Positions 6,972-13,264 of a DNA stretch of 18,227 bases are shown here, in pieces (the stretch's first letter is position 1; every line of letters begins with the position of its first letter). The position numbers were made by a program, and so were the translations under genes. The notes beneath the pieces are model-generated. The model was given only the letters and a program-made list of their open reading frames with translations. It was not told the DNA's origin and searched no databases. Source of the stretch: Verrucomicrobiota bacterium (GTDB lineage: Bacteria > Verrucomicrobiota > Verrucomicrobiia > Opitutales > Opitutaceae); contig JAEWNN010000073.1 of NCBI GenBank assembly GCA_023457035.1, positions 1 to 18,227 of the forward strand. Direction: 5' to 3'.

Positions 6972-7406
6972 CTACGGTTGGATGGTGACTGGTGTGAGCC
7001 CCAGGGCTGCTGCTGCGGCGGTCTGGTGGCGGTCGTGAGTGTGGATCTCGGCGAAGTTGTGGTGCAGCGCGGTGACGAGATGGAGACAGTCGGCGGAGCG
7101 GAGAAAGACGGAGGCCGGCAAGGTGGCGTAGGTGTTGGCGGCGGCGGTGGTGATCGTGGCGTCGAGCGGCAGCCAGGTCCAAAAACCGCCGAGGTCGTCG
7201 CGGGAGAATTGGCGGACGGCGACGGAGAAGTCGGCCTGCGTCCAGCGGCCCTCGCGGAGTCGGCGGTGGAAGACGGCCATCAGCTCGGTGCGGGCGAGTT
7301 CCGAGACGCAGACTTCGTCCTCGGCTTCGAGCCGCCGGCGCACGGCCTCCGACTCGGGCTCGGGCACGTAGAGTTTGGCGACGGTGGAGGTGTCGCAGAA
7401 GATCAT
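6972..7406 (-). CDS. PIN-domain ribonuclease toxin (VapC family)
   Basis: The ATG at 7406 gives 144 residues starting MIFCDTSTVAKLYVPEPES, the classic PIN-domain opening. Acidic residues expected at the Mg-dependent active site are present: Asp5, Glu41 (in SELARTEL), Asp106 (in RSADCLHL) and Asp125 (in THDRH). VapC toxins cleave tRNA or other RNA and are held inactive by their antitoxin. The start codon overlaps the antitoxin stop as ATGA (7403-7406), the usual coupling in such operons, which fixes the start against longer readings. It is followed after 15 bp by DUF4160/DUF2442. All catalytic positions look intact, so the toxin is probably functional. Confidence 0.93.
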   Translation of the reverse strand: MIFCDTSTVAKLYVPEPESEAVRRRLEAEDEVCVSELARTELMAVFHRRLREGRWTQADFSVAVRQFSRDDLGGFWTWLPLDATITTAAANTYATLPASVFLRSADCLHLVTALHHNFAEIHTHDRHQTAAAAALGLTPVTIQP

Positions 7407-7651
7407 CGGTCGCCGCGCACTGCGTCCAAGTCCTCCTGCACGGAGCCGGTGGCGCCGCGCGCCATGAGCTTGGCGAACTCCGGCAGCAGCGTGCGCGTGC
7501 GGCGCTTGGGTTTCAGGAGGGACGGATTCGAGAGCACCGCGACCGGCTCGCCGCGGTCGGTGACGAGAATGGGGGTGCGGGCACTGCCGGCGCGGCGGAC
7601 GTGTTCGCCGGTGGTGGCGTGGAGCTCTTTGATCGTGATGCTCGGCGGCAT
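7403..7651 (-). CDS. Phd/YefM-type antitoxin
   Basis: The 82-residue product starts MPPSITIKELHATTGEHVRR and contains the Phd/YefM motif TPILVTDRGEPVAVLSNPSLL, where the N-terminal domain dimerises and binds DNA. The basic and acidic tail (KPKRRTRTLLPEFAKLMARG...) would wrap the toxin. It is the first gene of a two-gene toxin-antitoxin operon, with a 4-bp overlap to the PIN toxin. Members of this family usually repress their own promoter, and inverted repeats lie just upstream (7652-7701). No Shine-Dalgarno sequence is visible. Confidence 0.93.
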   Translation of the reverse strand: MPPSITIKELHATTGEHVRRAGSARTPILVTDRGEPVAVLSNPSLLKPKRRTRTLLPEFAKLMARGATGSVQEDLDAVRGDR

Positions 7652-7701
7652 GGTGTAACTGTGTCACCGGCCGCGGCGGCGTCAAGTGTCACGGGGACAC
7701 T
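7652..7701. promoter_or_regulatory. Candidate antitoxin operator: inverted repeats upstream of phd-like gene
   Basis: AGTGTC (7685-7690) and GACACT (7696-7701) form a perfect 6-base inverted repeat around ACGGG. Closer to the start codon, GGTGTAAC (7652-7659) and GTGTCACC (7661-7668) form a second, imperfect one. GTGTCAC occurs in both (7661-7667 and 7686-7692). Position and symmetry fit autoregulation by a Phd-type dimer; this is inference. The same gap also serves the divergent gene at 7764. Confidence 0.4.
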
Positions 7702-7763
7702 GGCGCCTCCCGTCAATATGTGGAGATTGAGTTAGTGCGCAGTAATGACAGCCTCCCTTTGCC

Positions 7764-8684
7764 GTGACTGACTTCTTGACCGACCTGAGGCGTATGACGC
7801 TGGAGTTGCTTCAGCGGGCAGGTGTCGTGGTGGATAGCTGCGCCTCGCTATCGGATCTGCTCAATGCGTACCACACCGTGGAGGAACGACGGATCAGATG
7901 TTGCCCGCGGACTGTTCATCGCACACCGGAGTTCGATGCAGCCATCGCCGCAGGGATCGTCGATTCCGCCGTTGTCGCCGAGATCGAGCGTAAGCTTCGC
8001 GAAGGAAAGGACGTCAACGGACACGTGAATGTGCGCAGTCTCGATCCAGCGAAGCCAGACGGCCTCTTGGTCGATTGGCAGTTTCATCACCTCCATTTGA
8101 GCAATGGTGTGCATCCGAGGAACTCGCGTTTTCGTTGTCGGACCGACTTTGTTGCTTTTGTCCACGTCGCTGAAACGGACGTGTATTTCGTCGATGTTCG
8201 TAAACACGGTCAGTGGTGTGACCGTACCCTTTTTGAGGTTTTCGCGCGCCGGTTTCCTCAGGCGGCGGAGAGATTCAGATTACATGGAGTTTCAGCCGAT
8301 CCTGGGATAACGGACCAACTGGTTGGGCGTTGCCGGAGCTTGGGCGTCAGTTATGTGGTTTCGGCCGGCGGCGGCGCCTTTTGCCTAGGGGGCTTTGCGA
8401 CCGGCTGTGGCGATTCTGACGAACTGCGGAACAGGAAGAAACAAGGTGCAAACCCAACCCCGGGACTGAATCACCAAGCTCACGTGCGTACCGAGCGGAT
8501 GATCCAGCACGTGACCGCACTGCAAGAAGCCACGCTGGCGAACATCGAGCAAATCCGGCGTGAAGTTCCTGCTATCGGTCAGGTCTCATCTCCGGAATTC
8601 GAACTGGTGAATCACCCTGACGGATTCCTCATTCGGGAGAAACACACGGGGCAACCTCTCCGCATCCAGTGGCCTAGTTCGTAA
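7764..8684 (+). CDS. Unrecognised 306-residue protein, lower GC than its neighbours
   Basis: I do not recognise the family with confidence. The start is GTG at 7764 (an in-frame stop lies at 7746-7748); ATG at 7794 is the alternative. The N-terminal third is helical. The middle has a striking block: LLVDWQFHHLHLSNG, RCRTDFVAFVHVAETDVYFVDVRKHGQW and LFEVFARRFP, which looks like a small alpha/beta domain with a His-rich strand and a later conserved-looking HG-W. A Gly/Ser-rich stretch (SAGGGAFCLGG) and a charged C-terminal region follow. There is no signal peptide or membrane segment. Sampled lines are 52-57% G+C, well below the flanking genes, which suggests acquisition. It sits beside a toxin-antitoxin operon and could be an accessory or defence gene, but no function can be assigned. 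Confidence 0.75.
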   Translation: MTDFLTDLRRMTLELLQRAGVVVDSCASLSDLLNAYHTVEERRIRCCPRTVHRTPEFDAAIAAGIVDSAVVAEIERKLREGKDVNGHVNVRSLDPAKPDGLLVDWQFHHLHLSNGVHPRNSRFRCRTDFVAFVHVAETDVYFVDVRKHGQWCDRTLFEVFARRFPQAAERFRLHGVSADPGITDQLVGRCRSLGVSYVVSAGGGAFCLGGFATGCGDSDELRNRKKQGANPTPGLNHQAHVRTERMIQHVTALQEATLANIEQIRREVPAIGQVSSPEFELVNHPDGFLIREKHTGQPLRIQWPSS

Positions 8685-8706
8685 TCGGACGTTAGGCGGA
8701 TTTCCT

Positions 8707-8739
8707 TCGTAGCTGAACGGCTGCGCCGTCCAGCTACGA
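8707..8739. terminator. Stable hairpin between convergent genes
   Basis: TCGTAGCTG (8707-8715) pairs with CAGCTACGA (8731-8739). After one mismatch, ACGG (8717-8720) pairs with CCGT (8726-8729), leaving a CTGCG loop. It lies between the stop codons of the 306-residue gene and glnS, so it may end transcription from both sides. There is no U-run after either arm, so it may equally be a REP-type intergenic repeat. Confidence 0.5.
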
Positions 8740-8747
8740 GGAAGAGG

Positions 8748-10628
8748 TCACTTCGCCCAGGTGTCCTTGAGCGTGATGGTGCGGTTGAAGATGAGGCGAG
8801 AGGGCTGAGGCGAGAGGCTAGAGGCTTCGATGGCGTCCTCGCTGTCGAGGGCGAAGTAGCCGAGGCGCTCGAACTGGAAGCGCTGCTCCTTCGTCGCCGA
8901 CGCGAGCGAGGGCTCGAGCTTGGCGGTGACGACCTTCAACGAGTTCGGGTTGATCGCCTTCTTGTAGTCGTCCTCGGCGGCGGGCTCGGCGACGGCGAAG
9001 AGGCGATCATAGAGGCGCACCTCGGCGTCGACCGCGTGGCTGGCGCTGACCCAGTGGATCGTGCCCTTGACTTTCTTGGACGCGTTGGGTTCGCCGGCGC
9101 GGGTGTCGAGCTGGGCGGTGCAGCGGAGCTCAGTCACGTTGCCGGCGGCATCCTTCACGACCTCGTCGCACTTGATGATGCAGGCGTACTTCAGGCGGAC
9201 CTCGCCGCCGGGCTTGAGGCGGAAATACTTCGGCGGCGGAACCTCGGCGAAATCCTCGCGCTCGATGAACACCTCGCGGGTGAACGGCACCTTGCGGGTG
9301 GTCGGCGTCTCGCTCTGCGGGTTGTCGGTGGCGTCGACCATGATCGTCTCGCCGGCGGGGATGTTGGTGAGGACGAGCTTGATCGGGTCGAGCACGGCGA
9401 GGCGGCGGAGCGCCTTGGCGTTGAGGTCGTCGCGCACGCAGTGCTCGAACACGGCGTAGTCGGTGACGCTGTTGAACTTCGTTACGCCGACGCTGGTGAC
9501 GAAGGCGCGCAGGGCGCTGGCGGGGATGCCGCGGCGGCGGATGCCGCTGACGGTGGGCATGCGCGGGTCGTTCCAGCCGGAGACGACGTTCTCGTTGACG
9601 AGCTGGATGAGGCGGCGCTTGGAAACGAGGGTGTAACCAGGAATCAGTTTCGCGAACTCGTACTGGTGCGGGAGCGGGCGCGGGAGGGCGAGGGCTTCGA
9701 GGATCCAGTCGTAGAGCGGGCGGTGCACCTCGAACTCGAGGGTGCAGACGGAGTGGGTGATGCCTTCGATGTAGTCGCTCAGGCAGTGGGCGAAATCGTA
9801 GAGCGGGTAGATGCACCACTTGTCGCCGGTGTGGTGGTGCTCGGCGTGGCGGATGCGGTAGAGGAGCGGATCGCGCAACCAGACGTTGGGCGAGGCCATG
9901 TCGATCTTCGCGCGGAGGGTGCGGGTGCCGTCGGGGAACTCGCCGGCGCGCATGCGCTGGAAGAGGTCAAGGTTCTCGGCGATCGAGCGGTTGCGGAAGG
10001 GCGACTCGCGGCCGGGCTTGTCGGGCGCGCCGCGGTACTCGTCGGTGTCCTTCGGGCTGAGGTCGCAGACGTAGGCCTTGCCGGCGCGGATCAGCTGGAG
10101 CGCGTATTCGTAGATCTGGTCGAAGTAGTCGGAGGCGAAAAAGGGCTCCAACTCGATTGCGGACTGCGGATCGCGGATTGCGGATTGGTCGGAACCGGAA
10201 GAATGGGCGGCCTTCTCGGCGGGAGTCTCGTGGTGGCCGACGACGGCCGGCATGTAGAAATCGGTCTTGTCGCCGACGGTCTGCGCGGTGGGCGTGGCGC
10301 CGTGCGCCTTGAAGCCGAGGCAGTGGTCGGCCCAGCCGGCGATCAGCCACTGGACGTCCTCGATGATGGACTCGACGTACTCGACGTCCTCCTTCGTCGG
10401 GTTGGTGTCGTCCATGCGCAGGTTGCAGCGGCCGCCGTTTTCGCGGGCGATGCCGAAGTTGAGGCAGATGGACTTGGCGTGGCCGATGTGGAGGTAGCCG
10501 TTGGGCTCCGGCGGGAAACGTGTGACGATCTGCGGGTAGCGTTTCTCCGCGACGTGCTGGGCGACGATGTCGCGGATGAAATCGGAGGGGGCGGGCGCGG
10601 GCGTGGCGGCGTTGGTCGGCTCGGACAT
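8748..10628 (-). CDS. glnS: Glutaminyl-tRNA synthetase with repeat-derived insertions
   Basis: The 626-residue product (from ATG 10628) is a class I synthetase that charges tRNA-Gln. FPPEPNGYLHIGH at 38-50 supplies HIGH, and LVSKRRL around 334-340 is the KMSKS equivalent. DMASPNVWLRDPLLYRI and HTGDKWCIYPLYDFAHCLSDYIEGITHS between them are typical of GlnRS. The C-terminal half is the anticodon-binding beta-barrel domain ending FNRTITLKDTWAK. The distance between HIGH and SKR is about 60 residues longer than in E. coli. The extra stretch at about 102-165 contains SDQSAIRDPQSAIE, which is encoded by a heptad DNA repeat. A second repeat-encoded patch, ASSLSPQPSR, lies just before FNRTITL. A start 14 codons further upstream is possible but less typical. 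Confidence 0.97.
   Translation of the reverse strand: MSEPTNAATPAPAPSDFIRDIVAQHVAEKRYPQIVTRFPPEPNGYLHIGHAKSICLNFGIARENGGRCNLRMDDTNPTKEDVEYVESIIEDVQWLIAGWADHCLGFKAHGATPTAQTVGDKTDFYMPAVVGHHETPAEKAAHSSGSDQSAIRDPQSAIELEPFFASDYFDQIYEYALQLIRAGKAYVCDLSPKDTDEYRGAPDKPGRESPFRNRSIAENLDLFQRMRAGEFPDGTRTLRAKIDMASPNVWLRDPLLYRIRHAEHHHTGDKWCIYPLYDFAHCLSDYIEGITHSVCTLEFEVHRPLYDWILEALALPRPLPHQYEFAKLIPGYTLVSKRRLIQLVNENVVSGWNDPRMPTVSGIRRRGIPASALRAFVTSVGVTKFNSVTDYAVFEHCVRDDLNAKALRRLAVLDPIKLVLTNIPAGETIMVDATDNPQSETPTTRKVPFTREVFIEREDFAEVPPPKYFRLKPGGEVRLKYACIIKCDEVVKDAAGNVTELRCTAQLDTRAGEPNASKKVKGTIHWVSASHAVDAEVRLYDRLFAVAEPAAEDDYKKAINPNSLKVVTAKLEPSLASATKEQRFQFERLGYFALDSEDAIEASSLSPQPSRLIFNRTITLKDTWAK
8793..8827. repeat. 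14-bp tandem repeat inside the glnS 3' end
   Basis: GAGGCGAGAGG stands at 8793-8803 and again at 8807-8817, a 14-base period, and a third partial unit GAGGCTT follows at 8821-8827. On the coding strand this reads ASSLSPQPSR, between the body of GlnRS and its conserved FNRTITLKDTW ending. It looks like a fragment of a dispersed CTCTAGCCTC-type repeat accommodated in frame. Confidence 0.6.
10155..10189. repeat. Heptad tandem repeat inside glnS, five units
   Basis: Five consecutive 7-mers, GATTGCG, GACTGCG, GATCGCG, GATTGCG and GATTGGT, occupy 10155-10189. Three heptads equal seven codons, so the coding strand gives the peptide repeat QSAIRDPQSAIE at about residues 148-159. Two heptads of the same kind occur in the dnaK-groES spacer at 590-603. 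Confidence 0.8.
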
Positions 10629-10765
10629 GATGAAGCGGCGAGGATGGCGGGGCGTGGCGGCCGGAGGCAATGCGGAAGGCGGGAGGCGGCGCAGGGTGGC
10701 GGGATGCAGCGGTCGAGTGGCGCCGGGGATGAACGCAGCGGTGTGAGTGGTGGTAGGGTGGGCGC

Positions 10766-10795
10766 AAAAAGGCCCGGGCGGTTCGCGCCCGGGCC
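10766..10795 (-). terminator. Intrinsic terminator after the pseudopilin-tailed lipoprotein gene
   Basis: GGCCCGGGCG (10771-10780) and CGCCCGGGCC (10786-10795) make a perfect 10-bp stem with a five-base loop. On the minus strand it is followed by five T (A-run 10766-10770 on the plus strand). It lies 48 bp beyond the stop of the 10843-12420 gene and ahead of glnS, so it should separate the two same-strand genes. Confidence 0.88.
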
Positions 10796-10842
10796 CGGGA
10801 AGTGTGCGTAGGTCTGGGCGGGGGCCGGCCTGCGCTCGATGT

Positions 10843-12420
10843 TTACTCGCTGTGCTGGAAGACGCGGCCGTCGGGCAGGGTGATGCGGACGGGCGACCCC
10901 TGCTTGAAGATGATGCTGCGGTAGTTTTCGCCGGCGACGGGTTTGATCGCGGAGATGTAGCGGTCGGGGCCGACGAGGTCGTCGTAGGCCGCGTGGGTGT
11001 TGCCGGTCTCCAGATAGTACTGCTGGGCGGCGGCGGAGAGCTGACGGAGGTTGTTCTGGATGGTCTTCTCCTGGGAATTGACGCGGACCTTCTGGAAGGC
11101 CGGGATGGCCATGGCGGACATCATGCCGATGGTGACGGGATTGTAGATCGCGACGCCTGCCAGGTCCTGCTTCAGCGAGGCGTTCCACGCGGAGCGGAAC
11201 AGGACGCCATCGGGGCGGTTGGTGCGCACGGAGAGCAGGGGCTTGGTGGGCTGCTGGAAGTGCGGCAGGACGAAGTTCAGGGCGCGGACCAGTTCGGGGT
11301 CGCCGGCGCGGTTGAGCTCGGGGAGCTCACGGAGGCGGACGAAGGTGTTGGTCGAGACGTAGGTGAGTCCGTTGCCTTCGCGGCCGAGCCGGTCGAGCGT
11401 CGCGGCAAACTCGGGGTTGGTGGCGAGGCGCGGCGTGGCGGTGCCGAGGCACTCGTCGAAGAAGGCGCGCGAGGTGGCGAGGCAGAGCGCGTTGCCGTCG
11501 ATCGCCAGCAACGGCGCCCAGCCCTCGACCGGGACCTGGGCCTTGAGCGAGTACAGGGAGATGCCGCCGACCTCGCTCTTTTCGAAGACCGGGACGTTGT
11601 CGAGCAGGGGCTTGAGCGACGGCGCGATGCCGTCGAAGCGGAGCAGGAGCGAGAAGGCGGGGACAGTCAGCGGCTGTTTGGCCGGGATCGTGATGGAGCC
11701 GTCCTTCGCGAAGCGGAGCACGAATGTGGTGCGCCCCTTCCAGCTCTGGACGATGTCGTAGGCGGAGATGCCGGCCTGCTTGCCGGCGGACTTGATCTGC
11801 GCGTCGACGATGTTCGCAGCGGCTTCGCCGGCGACGCGGGCGACAATGGCGCGCAAAGCCGTGTAGACCGCGGGCAGGTCGAACTCGTTCTCGCAGAAGA
11901 CGTCGGTATCCGCGGGGGCAAGGCGGAGGTTCTCGAACGGCGCGGCGGGACCGCCGAGGCCGGCGAGCAGTCCGCGGCGGCCGGTGGGGGTGTAGAAGAA
12001 GCAGCGGTTGCGGAAACCGCCGGAGGGGTCGGCCACGGAGCTGAGGCCGATCGCCTTCACGTCGGAGAGGCCGAGGTCGGCCGCGATCTGGACGAAGTCC
12101 TGTTTGAGGGCGGCGGCCTGGGGCACTTCGGTGGCGATGTTCTCGACCATGCCGCGGGCGAGGGTGGCGATGCGTTCGACGTCGCCGTCGATGTCGACGT
12201 AGCCGTAGAGCGTGCCGCCGAGCTCAAGCTGCTCGGCGACGGCCGCGAAATGGCGGCTGCGCTCGGAGGCGGCGACCAACGCGACGGAGCCGCCGGATTG
12301 CGGCTTTGCGGCGGAGGCGGCCGGAGCGGCCGCGGCGGAGGACTCCGCGTTCTTCTGACAACCGGCGAGCGCCGCCAAAGCGAGCGTCGCCGCGACCATC
12401 CAGGGGAATTTGCGCACCAT
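10843..12420 (-). CDS. Lipoprotein with a pseudopilin-like C-terminal domain
   Basis: From ATG 12420 the protein has 525 residues. MVRKFPWMVAATLALAALAGC is a lipoprotein signal with Cys21, followed by an Ala/Ser-rich linker. The large middle region (about 50-420) is unrecognised; it has alternating strands and helices (GTLYGYVDIDGDVERIATLARGM, FVLRFAKDGSITIPAK, GLTYVSTNTFVRLRELPEL). The last hundred or so residues resemble the C-terminal half of a verrucomicrobial type II/IV pseudopilin: MSAMAIPAFQKVRVNSQEKT, NNLRQLSAAAQQYYLETG, YDDLVGPDRYI and PVAGENYRSI. The hydrophobic pilin helix is reduced to a short remnant, so it cannot assemble as an ordinary pilin. It is probably anchored by lipid in the envelope. 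A strong terminator follows, and the lipoprotein gene at 12620 is divergent. A longer start upstream is less likely because it would bury the signal. Confidence 0.85.
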   Translation of the reverse strand: MVRKFPWMVAATLALAALAGCQKNAESSAAAAPAASAAKPQSGGSVALVAASERSRHFAAVAEQLELGGTLYGYVDIDGDVERIATLARGMVENIATEVPQAAALKQDFVQIAADLGLSDVKAIGLSSVADPSGGFRNRCFFYTPTGRRGLLAGLGGPAAPFENLRLAPADTDVFCENEFDLPAVYTALRAIVARVAGEAAANIVDAQIKSAGKQAGISAYDIVQSWKGRTTFVLRFAKDGSITIPAKQPLTVPAFSLLLRFDGIAPSLKPLLDNVPVFEKSEVGGISLYSLKAQVPVEGWAPLLAIDGNALCLATSRAFFDECLGTATPRLATNPEFAATLDRLGREGNGLTYVSTNTFVRLRELPELNRAGDPELVRALNFVLPHFQQPTKPLLSVRTNRPDGVLFRSAWNASLKQDLAGVAIYNPVTIGMMSAMAIPAFQKVRVNSQEKTIQNNLRQLSAAAQQYYLETGNTHAAYDDLVGPDRYISAIKPVAGENYRSIIFKQGSPVRITLPDGRVFQHSE

Positions 12421-12619
12421 AGGTAACTGTGATGCTGCAAAGGATGCGGTCGAAGGGAAGCCGGAAGAATTTGGGCACGGCGGGAGGGGGGGGCGGGCGT
12501 GGGTTCGACCGTTCCTGCGCAGGTGCGGAATCGTGCGCGGTTGCCTTGTGGGGTATCTCTGCTTCAGGGACATTCCGAACTCGACTCTCCGCGCCGCTGC
12601 GGCGAATGGATGCCGCAAG

Positions 12620-13195
12620 ATGAGACGCGCCTGCCTTTGGGGGATGATCGGGCTGTTCGCCTTGGGGAGTGGTTGCGCGAGCCTGCCGCGCGGTGCAGGC
12701 GCCCGGATCGACGCCCCGGCGGAGAACCGGATCGAGGCCCTGACCCAGGACCTCGTGGCGCTGGCACCGGACAATCCGGCGGCTGGGGCCGAGGCCGGAC
12801 TCATCGCCCGCACGGCGATCATGCGGGCGCTCGTGCTGCGCGAGCGTTTTCAGCCGACCGGTTCTGCGACCATCAACAATGTCTACGTCAACATGGGCTG
12901 GCGGGATCGGGGGCTGTGTTACCAATGGGCGAACGATTTGCTGGAGCCGCTCGAGGCGCTCGACCTGCGCCAGTTCGACCTGCACTGGGGCGTCGCCTTT
13001 TCCGGCGTCAGGCTCAAGGAGCACAACTCGGTTGTGGTGACCGCCCGGGGGCGGCCCTTCGGCGAGGGTATCGTGCTGGATGGCTGGCGGTGCGGCGGCC
13101 GTTTGGTGTGGGTGCGGGTGCACGACGATCGCAAATACCCCTGGCGGGAACTGCCGGGGCCGAAACTGGGTGAGCTGCGCCCGTTGGCGCGGTGA
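12620..13195 (+). CDS. Conserved lipoprotein with a possible Cys-His-Asp triad
   Basis: Starting at ATG 12620, the 191-residue protein has MRRACLWGMIGLFALGSGC, a lipobox with Cys19. The mature part contains NNVYVNMGWRDRGLCYQWANDLL (Cys100), LHWGVAF, KEHNSVVVTARGRPFGEG (His135) and IVLDGWRCGGRLVW (Asp154). The order Cys, His, Asp and the local sequences recall papain-like or transglutaminase-like folds, and I recall similar unnamed lipoproteins in proteobacteria. The catalytic role is inference. The gene is divergent from the pseudopilin-tailed lipoprotein (199-bp gap) and lies 69 bp before the peptidoglycan-binding lipoprotein gene. ATG 12644 is a possible shorter start. No ribosome binding site is seen. 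Confidence 0.82.
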   Translation: MRRACLWGMIGLFALGSGCASLPRGAGARIDAPAENRIEALTQDLVALAPDNPAAGAEAGLIARTAIMRALVLRERFQPTGSATINNVYVNMGWRDRGLCYQWANDLLEPLEALDLRQFDLHWGVAFSGVRLKEHNSVVVTARGRPFGEGIVLDGWRCGGRLVWVRVHDDRKYPWRELPGPKLGELRPLAR

Positions 13196-13264
13196 GTAGG
13201 GGTTTTGCTGCAAGGTTCCCGTCGGTTTGAGAACGGTTGCCGGCGGGATTAGTTGGGCGTCCCT

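Noticed and set aside
10155..10189. Heptad tract considered as a CRISPR-like array
   Set aside because: Seven-base units with no spacers, inside a coding frame; no cas genes are in the window.
9036..12426. Two long plus-strand open frames opposite glnS and the pseudopilin-tailed lipoprotein
   Set aside because: They are mirror frames of well-supported minus-strand genes, with biased composition and no recognisable domain; the first also reads through the 10771-10795 terminator.
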